Source: Rhynochetos jubatus (Eukaryota; Chordata; Aves; Eurypygiformes; Rhynochetidae). Taken from it: DNA of 64,000 nt. The stretch is from positions 38,354,665 through 38,418,664 of the forward strand of contig CM050690.1 of the NCBI GenBank assembly GCA_027574665.1, given 5' to 3'. The translations under genes and the position numbers were made by a program. The notes below the pieces were generated by a model. That model was not told the origin of the DNA and made no database searches. It saw only the letters and a program-made list of their open reading frames with translations. Shown here piece by piece: positions 25,143 through 35,424 of this stretch (its first letter is position 1; the number at the start of each line of letters is the position of its first letter).

Positions 25143-25739
25143 CTCACCACGAGCTCGTTAATGCTGCAGATTTTGAATACATTAAGAAAGTGCCATCCAC
25201 TCCAAAGATTCTCAGCTGAGCCAGATGGCACACCTGACTGCGGTGTATATAAGCCACACTACTACTACTGGTGTGAAAAGCAGAAGCTGAAGCATCAGAG
25301 ACCAGAATCTAGCTTACCAGAGACCTCTCTTGCAGCTCTGACCTAAGGAAGCCATTGTCACTTAAGTGGTGTGACTCTTATGCATCGATTTGAGTAAACA
25401 TATGATGTAGGTGCTCTGCTATCATTGGTTATAAATACCATGGCAGATAAAAAACAGAGTGAAGTAAGGACCTGGAACAAAATAGAAGTAGCACGTTGAA
25501 ATGCTATGTGTTTTCTTTAACATACATACAAGAGTTCCTTCTGCACTTGGAATTCAACGTGCATGAGTCAGCGTATCCGCTATCAGTAATTATAGCTATA
25601 AATGCACAGCTATTACGCACTCATCTTGTGTAGCTTGGGAGTAGCCTATTCCATCAGGAATAAAAAAGTCCTCAGCAGACGCTAAGGGCGTGTAACCATG
25701 CTAAAGCAGCAAACAGGCACAGCTGCTTGTGCAGCCTTG
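25143..25739. other. Unassigned sequence at the left flank of the CpG island
   Basis: AT-rich with no recognisable exon or repeat. CpG density rises only from about 25740 onward. Confidence 0.45.
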
Positions 25740-25936
25740 GGCGGCACGGCAGGGGTACAGCGCTAGCGCTCTGCTCCCCAGGAAGAGCTCAGGTCCGTGT
25801 AGGTGAGACGCTCCCTTGAACGTGGCAGCGTTGCACATGAGGTCCTCCCAACCCTGCCGGGAACTCTTGGCGTGTTTGTTCTCCCCAGTTCCTGTCCACA
25901 TTCATTCATCTGCAGTGATTTATAGCCTTTCTCACT

Positions 25937-25954
25937 CTCCTCCTCCTCCTCCTC
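25937..25954 (+). repeat. (CTC)6 microsatellite
   Basis: Six perfect CTC units. On the minus strand they would read as a run of glutamates in an open frame at 25763-25987, which is why that frame looks protein-like; no other support for coding was found. Confidence 0.85.
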
Positions 25955-26250
25955 AATACCTCCCTGAGGCCTGCAAAATGTACACATGGTGAGTACAGGA
26001 CTTTGTGGGAATTAACATCGTGGATGTTTGGCCTTCTTAGCGTAGACAGGGGTGCAGCGACAGTTCTCGTCCTGCTCCGGGCATACGTGTCTCCTGGTGG
26101 AGAGCCCCAAAGTCGTTTTATGTGAGAAGCTGTACTCGGCGGTCACATGTGATGAAGGAGCGCCATCGTGGAGGAACAGAACGAGGGGCAATGAAGCGAG
26201 GACGTGCCACACCGTGACCCTTCGGCCAGGGCTACAGGCTCGGCCCCGAG

Positions 26251-26262
26251 CCGCCATCTGGC
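26251..26262 (+). promoter_or_regulatory. YY1-like site
   Basis: GCCGCCATCTGG matches the GCCGCCAT core of the YY1 consensus in the orientation often seen at the start of TATA-less housekeeping transcripts. The last bases deviate from the usual TTG. It could mark a transcription start near 26250, upstream of the GC boxes. Confidence 0.4.
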
Positions 26263-26299
26263 CGCGGAGGCAGAGTCCTTCCCGCCACAACCGGGCCAA

Positions 26300-26665
26300 C
26301 AGGTGCTGTCACACTTCGGTGTCCCACCGTGGCCTTGGACGTCCAACCAGCACGCCGCCCTTCATGAGCCCTCGCAGCCGTGTTTCCGGGGACCCGGGAG
26401 CCCCAACCACCGGCCGCTCACCCGCCTTGGGCCCCCACGCTGCCCCCGACAACCTCCCGCGCCCTGCGCGCCCGCCAACGCAGGGCGACAGGCAGCAACC
26501 GACGAGCGGCGGTAGCCAGGGCCGGGGGCACGCCGGCCCGCGGGTGGATCGGGGGGAGGACGCGCCGCCTCGGCCTCCGGGGCGGGCGGGAGGAGCCGGC
26601 CCGCGGGCGGGGCCTGGGCCGCGGCCCGCCGCGCCGCCTCACGCCGCCTCACACCGGCGCTGAAG
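26300..26665 (+). other. Putative non-coding first exon of an unidentified gene (start approximate)
   Basis: The right boundary is chosen at GCTGAAG/GTGAGG, a strong match to the vertebrate 5' splice site consensus at 26665/26666, inside the CpG island and just after two GC boxes. The left boundary is a guess, because the start of transcription cannot be read from sequence. The best in-frame ATG (26364) opens a 100-codon frame rich in P, R, A and G that hits TGA at 26661-26663, just before the donor, so the exon is more likely 5' UTR with, at most, an upstream ORF. The plus-strand base skew over the following 37 kb (excess T and G) supports transcription in this direction. I cannot name the gene: no later exon is recognisable. 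A second, weaker donor-like GTGAGG is at about 26827. Confidence 0.5.
26584..26614 (+). promoter_or_regulatory. Two GC boxes (SP/KLF sites)
   Basis: GGGCGGGAGG at about 26584-26593 and GGGCGGGGCC at 26605-26614 are close matches to the SP1 consensus, 20 bp apart. They sit 50-80 bp before the putative first-exon end, so transcription may start within or just around them. No TATA box is seen on the plus strand of the island. Confidence 0.65.
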
Positions 26666-26889
26666 GTGAGGGAGCAACGGCACTGCGGTGCGGGCGGGTG
26701 GGGGGGCGGCAGCCCGGTGCCTTGGTCCCCCGCTCCGGCCTCGGCGGGGTGCCGGAGGCGGGGGGCAGGCCTCGCGGGGGGCGCCTGGCCGGAGGCCCGC
26801 ACCAGCCGGCCGCAGGCGCCCGCCGGGTGAGGCGGGTACACCGAACGTGCCCAACCGCTGGTTTCTCTTGCCTTGTTTTTCCCCGCCGT

Positions 26890-27027
26890 GGGGCGGGGGA
26901 GGGGGGGGGCTTCGCCGCGTGCTTCCCGTGGGTTTTGGTTTGATGTTTGTGGTTTATTTTGGGGGGCTGTGTCGTTCCCCGCTAGGGAGGGGCTGTGCGG
27001 GGGCGGCGGGGGGGCTGGGGGAGGCGG
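26890..27027 (+). other. G-quadruplex-forming clusters downstream of the putative first exon
   Basis: At 26890-26909 runs of 4, 5 and 9 G are separated by single bases. At 26999-27027 runs of 5, 7, 5 and 3 G are separated by 2-4 bases, a canonical quadruplex motif. Both are on the plus (presumed non-template) strand within 400 bp after the proposed splice donor, a common position for such motifs in CpG-island genes. Confidence 0.75.
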
Positions 27028-27161
27028 GACCCGCCGAGCGGGGCTCGGGCAGGTGCAGCGCTGGGAAGCCCCGCCGGCACCCCCGGAGGCTGTGCCAGCT
27101 GCAGCCTGAGGGGCCGGCTGAAACAGCGTCTCGGTTTTGGGCTTTTCGCGTTTGTTTCGGG

Positions 27162-27165
<4 letters not shown>

Positions 27166-27192
<27 letters not shown>
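27166..27192 (+). repeat. Run of 27 T inside the CpG island
   Basis: Uninterrupted T from 27166 to 27192, directly between G-rich and CpG-rich sequence. Long dA:dT tracts exclude nucleosomes; the length is likely polymorphic or sequencing-error prone. Confidence 0.9.
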
Positions 27193-27194
<2 letters not shown>

Positions 27195-27445
27195 TCCGCG
27201 AACTTTCGCGGACTTTTAAGTCTCTTAATTGCGGGATCGTAGCTTTTTAAGGAAATAAAACCCCAAACAGAGCAGCGTGTGCGGGGTAGCTCTTCCAGGA
27301 TCAAAGGCTGCTGCGGCCGCAGGAGCTCGCTGAGGTGCGCGCAGCCCATCCCCGCGGGGTCCGGCTGCGCGCCGCTCCGCTGCAGCCGCGGCTGGGCGGG
27401 CTGGCGAGGGCTGGGGCGTCCCTGCCCAAGGCGCTGGCTGTGCCG

Positions 27446-30400
27446 AATAGCCTCGGACAGCAGCAAACTCTGAACTTAGCTCTTTGTACCGTAAAGCGGC
27501 TTTCCTGAAGTAGCGATGTTTTCAGTACCACGTTTAGGTGGTCTGAGGTGGGTTGGTAGTTGTGTTTTCCCCCCCTCTCCTTTTATTTTCCATGCACCTT
27601 CTTTCAAAGGGAGCTATGGTATGTGCTGTTGCTTCAGGAAAACTTTGTGCGGATGTGGTGTTAGCTCTCCCAAAGGAAACGTAAATACGCTTGTTTCATG
27701 TTGCTTCTAAAAGGATATTGCTTAAGGTGAAGAAACAGTGGTTTTGTCCCTTCTGTGTTGTGAGTTACACATTTATGTAAGGGTTTTGAGCTGACATTTG
27801 GATAATGTGAGATGGAGGAGGGCTCAGCTCAAAATTAAAACTACAGGAACTTTTTTTAAAATGAACCTAACATAAGGAGCATTGGCAGTATATGGTAGCA
27901 CCCACAGGGGTTTTTTTATGTGTCAGTGTAAATTTATAGAACCTTTATCCCATGATTTATTATGGTGGAGGTGCTTTTTAATAAAATCTATTAAATTGTG
28001 TCTCAAAATCGTTTGATCTTCAAAGTAGAGAATACATATTCTGATGAATGCCTAATGTAGTTGTTACTCTGACTCTTACAGAACCTAAAAAACAACTCTT
28101 AATTTGTTGCATCTCTTCCTCCACCCAGATACTTTCTCCCATCCTTAATGTTCTCTTTTGCCTTGTAGCTGTCTCAAAATTGATTAATGAAAACCGAAAT
28201 TGAACACAAATACTTGTCTATTTTCTTTTTAAAGGTCAGTTTCTGGCAATTATTATATTGAGGGAAAAATAAAACATTATGATAAATATGTTCCTCTTCA
28301 CTGTTTTTGTTTTACTGTATTTCACCTCTTTCCTGGATTCTTCCCCTCCCCCAAGTAGATAAAACAGGGAGTGGAAAATCAAGTTCTAATTTTAGGAATT
28401 GATCCTTAAACCATTAAAAACAGCAAGAGGTTTCTTTCACTGAGTTCAATTTGTGCTGGTTTATAATCTTTGGCTATGCATTTAGGTCTTCTTGCTCTCG
28501 GGAGAATTGAAACACATGCCTAAAAATAATCATACGCTTACAAGGTTTGCTGTAACAGGGGGTGTTTGTGGAGTGGTGTTAATTAGTTTTGTTTTGTTTC
28601 TTGTCTAGCCTGTAGGTAGCTAAGGGATGTTTATTTTGTTTTTACTTTTGACACCAGCAGAATGGACTAGAAACTATTAAAAATACTTCTGCTGTGGCTT
28701 GCATAATGTGGTCCATATAGTGTGGAAAACGTGTTTACTGATTCTTGCAGCTCTGCGTGTACAGCGTGTATGCTGTTTATGGTCTGTGTAACCAAGACAC
28801 ATTAAGCCTGTTGGTGCTCTCAGCTGTTTTAGGATAGAAGCTGGCAACAGCCTTTCCTTAGGACACGGGCAGCTGCTGCTAAGGTGCTGCCTCCCCTTCT
28901 CCCCTCAGCTCCCATTTTGTTTTAAAGGGAGATAAGAGCTGGCACAGCTGCTGCGCGGTTTTCAGCATGCTGCAGGACAGGGTGCTGTGCGAACTGTTGC
29001 TGAGAGCCTGCCTAAGCGTTTGTCTTGCACAGCGATCGCAGAACGTGTCCTTGTTGGTGCTGCAGTCTGGTTACTTTGGTTACTGCTGGTAATTATATAT
29101 GATGCTGTAGTTGAAGTTTATATACTGCAGAAGCTAACTTCACTAATTGGGCAAAATGTTCGCTCAGAAGCATATAGATGAGCAGTTTGGTGTGTGTTGT
29201 AATGTTCAAAACCCCACATTGCTTAGAACTGAACAGTGAACTACGCGAGTTAAATGCAATGAAGTGCTTTTCTGAATAAAGCCGTATTGGTAATGCTAGA
29301 TGGGGATTGGGAAGAGGGTCCTCATGCTTTCACTACCATCCAATGTTGGTTAAGCTTGAACCATTCTTTATCTTCTAGGTGTAATTTGTGTTTGAATCCA
29401 GTTTGTACTGTACCTGCTTGTTGTGGACCCACACCACTGACACTCTGAATTTTATTTTCCCTAAATAGATCAAGTGTCTGATTTGTCATCGCAGATTCCC
29501 GCTGTGGTTATGAGGTCATGCGTCTTGTCTTACTCTTCACGTTTGTGCAGTCCAGAAAGAGCTTTTTTCCCTTCTATGTGAGGAAGAAACTACAAGTCCT
29601 CCCACAGTGAGCTGAAAATCTCATCTTTTACCTTCCCTCTTCATTCTCCAGTTGTGAAATAGAAAACCATATCGGCCAGTTGCGAGGTACAATATCTACC
29701 ATTCTACTGTTTTTTCCACCTTGCTGTAAAGCTAGATAGTTTATTTCTGATCAGCAAAGGAGGGTGAAGTTGTAGGTATCACAGGTGCCTTGTGTATTTT
29801 CATCATTGTTTAGATGTGCTTGTTTTCTGTATTCTGGAATATGACATTTTAAAAACCTAAAAGTAACAGTAAGCTAGCATTAGTTTCTTCAGTATGTTAC
29901 AACTGTGGTCTGCATCATAGTCAAGAAGTGAGCTGCTTGTAAAACTGCGTGTGGTGCTGTGTACATGCAGTTACAGAATGCTGCTAGTGAAGCAGGTGCT
30001 TGGATGATGGCTATCTTATTAACTGTGGTCATTTTTATGCTAGCTCTTCTAGCTCGAGATTCATGTCTTATGTGACTGCATGCCACCCGGCCAGCCACAT
30101 GTGATTGGTACCCTTTTTTTTATGTGAACCTTGTTACTGCAGTATTACTGATTCTGTAGATGGTGGTATATCTTCTAAGATGTCTTTTTGAGGCCAGGGA
30201 ACACCCATGTTACACACCCTGGAGCTGAGACACAGAGGCTGAGATATTCACCTGATGCTGTGTAAGAAGTGAATGTCTATAGGTCATGGGCCGGCGTTAA
30301 TAAAATGAATTTTATCCTTAGTGGAGACCATTCTAAATCATAAAACTCATCGTATGAAAAAAGTACCAGGGATCTGGAATAGGGTTCCGCTTGGCTTATT

Positions 30401-31642
30401 TTGTCACTGTACAAACTTACTGAGTTGCAGTTTTCTGGTACGCGAAGATGTAAGTTGGAAAGCCTGTCTTGGTGTCCTTTGACTGGAGCTGCTAGTTTAT
30501 GATCAGAATTATATTAAGTGTAATTGACACAAATACAAAAATGGTTCAGTTGCACAAATACTTCCAAGATCGAATACGACTCGTTAGTAGAAATATTACT
30601 GTAATTTGCAAATGCGGTTATGAAATCTTTGTCACAACTCCAAAAACATAGCCTTGCCTTTTGAGCTGAAGGAAACTGCTAGCACTTATCGCTTGATGAC
30701 CAGTGCAGTTTAGTGGGATGTTGCCTTTGGCACCAAAGCTGAGTTTAAAATACTACAGCGGTTAATGACAGTTTGCCACCTTTTTGACCGTGGTTGCACA
30801 ACTGCTGGTGAGGCTTTTGGGATAATACTGGATCACTGAACCGATCCAAGTTAGAAATAACTTTGCAAGAACAACAGAAGTCAGTGTGGAGGGCAGGTAT
30901 TTTTCAGCTGGCTCTTCAACTGGTGAAATTTGCAGGTATGACCACTTGTGGGGTTGTGCTGCAGGGGTTTGTAAACGGCAGCGAAGAGGTGGGAGAGACA
31001 TGGAATTAGTAGCATGACACCTGTTAGCTTCTTTTGCTCTTGAGAAAATAATATGCGAGATTGCTGTTAGCATTTCTGTAGTCTGTTCAAGAGAGAGAAA
31101 CTTGTTGGTTGGTTGCAGTTTCCCCAGTCTGCATCATAATCTCACTTCCTGTGGCCAGTAAGGCTTTTTCTCATGTTGCTGTGAGCTGTAGCATAGCAGA
31201 GCCTGTGGGCAGACCTGTGTCTGCAAAGGGAGTGAACGGGACGGGTTCTGCTTGGAGTGTTTTGTACCCAGAACTTCCCGTCCCTCTTTATCTGGGAAAG
31301 TAATTTGTTTTTTTCTCCTGCTGAGTTTGTTTTCAGAAGTTCTTGGCCTGGGTACCTGTGTGAGTCAGCTAAATGCCTGAGGATACATCCATACAGCTGA
31401 ATGATAACTTCATTGTAGCAGGGGTGTGCCTGTCACTCTCCAGGTCCCAGCATAGCTAGTCCCAGCAGCAGCAGCTGCAGGGGCAAGGAGGTACCAAGGG
31501 TGGCAAACTGGTGGGAGCCCCAGGTCTGTACTAGAGCTGGTAGACTTTGTTGGCCTCTGTCCTGTGATTGTTTGCTGTTCTTGCTGACTGGTGTGTGTAG
31601 AAAGGTTTCCCAGAGCCGGAATGAGACTCCCATTTAGATACG
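27446..31642 (+). other. Presumed first intron, no recognisable exon
   Basis: AT-rich sequence with plus-strand excess of T and G. No known repeat is recognised. Plus-strand open frames at 27516-27710, 28987-29181 and 31109-31303 lack family resemblance and suitable splice sites on both sides. Confidence 0.45.
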
Positions 31643-32610
31643 GTATTGGGTTTGCATGGTAAGGTTTTGATAACAGGGTGGCTACAGGGGTGACTTCTGT
31701 GCAAAGCTTCTGGAAGCCTCCATATGTCTGAGGCTGGCTCTAAGATGGATCCAGTACTACCCAAGGCTGAGTCCATCACAGTCATAATGCCTCTGTGGTA
31801 ACATGTTGAAAAAGGGGGAAAAAAACCCCAACCATAAGAGGGTGTATTTTGCAGACACAGGGAGAGCGAGAACTCTGCAGACACCCAGGTCAGTGGAGAA
31901 GGAGGGGGAGGAGGTGCTCCAGGCGCCAGAGCAGAGATTCCCCAGCAGCCTGTGGAGCAGACCATGGTGAGGCCGGCTGTGCCCCTGCAGCCCTGGAGGG
32001 TCACAGGGGAGCAGAGACCCCCCTGCAGCCCTGGGAGGACCCCATGCTGGATGAGGGGTATGCCTGAAGGAAGTTGTGATCCCATGGGAAGCCTGTGATT
32101 GAGTAGGCTCCTGGGAGGACTTGTGGAGCAAGGAGCCCAGGTTGGAGCAGGGTTGCTGGCAGGACTTGCGACCCCATGGGGCACCCATGCTGGAGCAGGC
32201 TGCTCCTGAAGGACTGTCAGAGGAGTTCATGAAGAACTGCAGCCTGTGGGAAGGACTTATGTCAGGGAAGTTTGTGGAGGACTGTCTCACATGGGAGGGA
32301 CCCCACACTAGAGCAGGGGAAGAGTGTGAGGAGTCCTCCCTGAGTGACGTGTGATGATCTGACCATAAGCCCCATTCCCTGTCCCCCTGCACCACTTGGG
32401 GGGAGGAGGTGGAGAAAAGTGGGAGTGAATTTGAGCACAGGAAGAAGGGAGGGGTCAGGGGAAAGTGTTTCAAGATTTGGTTTTGTCTCTCATTATCCTA
32501 CTCTGATTTGATTGGTAAGAAATTAAATCAATTTTTTCCCCAAGCTGAGTGTGTTTTTCCTGTGACGATAATTGCTGAATGATCTCTCCCTGTCCTTATC
32601 ACCATTCACA
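31643..32610 (+). mobile_element. ERV LTR with internal ~48-bp repeats, truncated at right
   Basis: The left end (TATTGGGTTTGCATGG at 31644) matches, in mirror strand, the right end of the LTR at 57363-58448, and the two copies align through most of their length in opposite orientation. Both belong to a family I recognise from many bird genomes. The middle (about 32095-32340) contains imperfect ~45-48-bp units around a GGAGCAG...GGACTG core, which translate on the plus strand to repeats like the 'EEFMKNCSLWEGLMSGKFVEDC' segment seen at about 32221-32290. The right ~100-130 bp present in the other copy are missing beyond about 32610. Orientation is tentative: plus is chosen because the TGGTAAGAAATTAAAT stretch at 32512 looks like a decayed polyadenylation region. 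Open frames inside are LTR-derived, not genes. Confidence 0.85.
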
Positions 32611-35189
32611 GTTCATGAAGAGGGTTAACTGCGCATGAGATAGCAAGTCTCAAACTGTGGTTTGCTCGTTACTGATGGTTTTTGAGGCAACAGTAGGGTC
32701 ACAGACTGTGTGTCAAATGGTCTTTTGTTTTTTCCCTTGCTTACTAAAGGTTTCTGCTGGTCTGTGAGTCATTTGAAGGAGAGTTTGTAACCTGTTGGTT
32801 TACAAAATTTGGAAAATGTGTTTTCTTTGTTTGTCTTTTTCCCCAGCACCCTCAGTTGTTGGTAAATCACCATAAGCACTCAAGACCCAGAGAAACTGGG
32901 AGCAGCCAAGTTTTTATTTGGATAATGTAAAAATCCATTGCAGCCACCACTGCTGCCTATCTCCAATTAGAAGATTAATGAAAATATTTCTTTTGGGTGA
33001 AGATAGCAGTCTTCATGGTTGCATACCTTTCTAACCCAAGCTGTAAAGTTGTAGGAGTTTAGAAATTCATGGGCTTCCTGTTACGGCTATATATGAAAAT
33101 CTTCAGAGGATCATTGAACTAAATGGAAAGAATCTGGGATTCCCTAGATACTGCTAAAGTAATTTTCTGCAGTGAAAAGTTTTGCAGATGTTCTTTCCCT
33201 TTGTACCCAATTAAAGTTTCGGCTTTCATGTGTCCTAAGTCAAGGCTTTTTGCCTGAGAGTAAAACGTTTGTATGAGACTGTGCCCAGGTTTACAGTGTG
33301 GCAGTTACTGCTACTTGGCTTATTGGTGTTTCCTTCTCAGTAGGAAGGTGTGCGTGTGCCGTGGTATGTGGTTGGCTTGTCTGCCAATCATTGGTAACAG
33401 TAGGACAGTGGCTGTTTTTTTAACCTCTGGAAAAGAACCAAAGCCATCTGGGGTAAGAATACTGAACTTTATTTTCAGTAGTGCTATGCGAGTTAAGTTT
33501 TTTGAATCACTTATTATTTAAAGTTACTTTGGTGTCAAGTTTGACGTTCAGAGCTGCAATAAGGGGCGTATCAGATGTGTCACAGACTTTTGCCTTTAGT
33601 GTGCGTGTCTTGTTCTAATGCCTTACAGATTTGAGAGGGCCTGTGTCCTGATTTGTTTGAATTTACAAATATTTTTATACGCACAATTCTAAAAAAAAAA
33701 TACTGTTAAGGCAATAAATAGTCCTGTTCGGCCTTTTTTCTTCAGAGTCTGCTGACCAAATTAGGAGTGGCCTATCTGAGGATGGAGGGCTGAAAATTTA
33801 CCTTCTTGGCTGATGGAGGGGTTGCCATGTAGTGTAGCATTTTGACTTAGGAGTTAAGGTAAAGATTACTGCACCTTTATGCTTTGCAGTACAAAGAGGT
33901 TAATCAACAGATCTACACCTGCAGGTGCCGATTAGGATCTCCTCTGTTTTTCTTTCTGATATGTTTTGAGTGAGTCTTTTCAGAGAGCTGAAGAGCAGGG
34001 TAGTCCCCCTTTGTGTGGTGTGGAAATTGCCTCTTACCCAGCCCACCTAGCTCTTGGTCACCAGGCTGCACAGAGATAAAGTGGTATTTCTTTAGCTCTG
34101 AGGTGTCTTTTGTAAGATAAGTAGCTCTGGATAAGTAGTCTGGAAAGAAAAAGGCATGTGTGGCTTACTTTGCATGGAGAAGAACACTCTCAAGTTAAAC
34201 TCGAGTACCCAGGTTCTGCCATAATTGGTGTCTTCGCTTGATAATCGTGTATTGCAGTGCATGAAGGTAGGCACACACGGAAGCGTTTGAGGGACTGGTA
34301 CTTCAAGTCCTTTATTCCCTATGGAAACTTGCATGCACGTTGAGGAAAAGAAACTTTCACATTCAGGGTGGTGGTGGAGGGTCCTGAGAGGGAAGAGAGA
34401 TGTCCCACGAAGTTCAGTCACTTTGTTCAGTACAGAAACAAAGGAAGTACTGTGAAGAAGTTTTGGCTAGGAAACAGAAAACCTTTTCATGGGAGTCCAC
34501 AGATTCTGGTTTTGTTTTTAATACAAACATGATGATGTAACAAGTCATCTCATTAAATAATGATACTTGTACATTTCATGTTACCAAGTTTTGTTTACAC
34601 CATAAGCCTTTAGCCAGCTATTCACACATCACTACAGTAGGACACTAAAGTATTGCAAATGGAAAGAATGTTATGTGTTTCTGAGGGGCAATAGAAATCT
34701 AAATTGGAACCTTACTTTGCTTTAGGGCTTTTCCAGTCTTTGCACTAGAAATAGTTTGAAACTACTGGGAATGTGGATAAATAAGGATCATAGTCTTTAA
34801 TGATTCCTTTTAATCTTGTTGTTAGACTTCTGCTGAAATGTGTGTTGGTGATCCTGTGTGGATGTGTGTTGCTGCTGGGACTCCTTTAATCTTCAGTCAT
34901 GTTAATACAGTGATTCTAAGCATATGCAGAAAGCAGAAATGACATTGTCAGAGGCACTTTGACATCTGATTTCTAAGCAGAAAACCACACAGAATATTAC
35001 TGGTTGGTGTGCAAATAATAGAATTCAAGTAGGAGATATTAAAAGTACCTAAAATTAAAACACAAATACTGGTGTAATTTTAAGATAACTTTTATAATTC
35101 TGTTGTAACCAGATGAAACAAGAAATTCTGGAAAAGTTTTAGTGATACTGATTCTGAGGAGGAAGAGTCTCAGACCTCTTAAATAAAAT
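32611..35189 (+). other. Presumed intron, no recognisable exon
   Basis: AT-rich, T- and G-biased sequence. No repeat or coding exon is recognised; open frames at 33273-33521 (plus) and 34092-34421 (minus) lack family resemblance. Confidence 0.45.
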
Positions 35190-35424
35190 AGAACCATAGA
35201 ACATAGGTTTGGGTTGGAAGGGACCTTAAAGACCATCTAGTTCCAACCCCCCTGCCATAGGCAGGGACACCTTCCACTAGACCAGGTTGCTCAGAGTCTT
35301 ATCCAGCCTGGCCTTGAACACTTCCAGGGATGGGGCATCCACAACTTCTCTGGGTAACCTGTTCCAGTGCCTCACCACACTCTCTGTGAAGAATTTCTTC
35401 CTGATGTCCAATCTGAATTTACAC
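35190..35424 (-). mobile_element. CR1 LINE, short 3' end, antisense
   Basis: About 235 bp matching the 12.1-kb copy almost word for word over the 3' UTR and last ORF2 codons: tail at 35190-35205, the GGTTTGGGTTGGAAGGGACC block, then the reverse of the [10 protein letters not shown] and RLPREV segments. Similarity stops near 35424. Opposite in orientation to the presumed host transcript. Confidence 0.92.

Larger units (their letters stand above)
25740..27445. promoter_or_regulatory. CpG island
   Basis: CpG dinucleotides become frequent from about 25740 and are very dense from about 26200 to 27440, with long G and C runs, in sharp contrast to the AT-rich sequence on both sides. In vertebrates such islands mark promoters, usually of widely expressed or developmental genes. 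The island contains GC boxes, a YY1-like site, a strong plus-strand splice donor (26665/26666), G-quadruplex motifs at 26890-27027 and a run of 27 T at 27166-27192. Open frames of 100-200 codons occur here in several frames on both strands; that is expected because stop codons are AT-rich, so none is called as protein. A (CTC)6 microsatellite is on its left shoulder. Confidence 0.92.

Noticed and set aside
26052..26943. Long open frames across the CpG island on both strands (up to 203 codons)
   Set aside because: Stop codons are rare in GC-rich DNA. The products are P/R/G/A-rich in every frame, and the best ATG-initiated frame stops just before the splice donor.
31531..32473. Minus-strand open frames of 217 and 238 codons
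   Set aside because: They lie on a GC-rich ERV LTR with internal repeats; the frames are repeat-derived.
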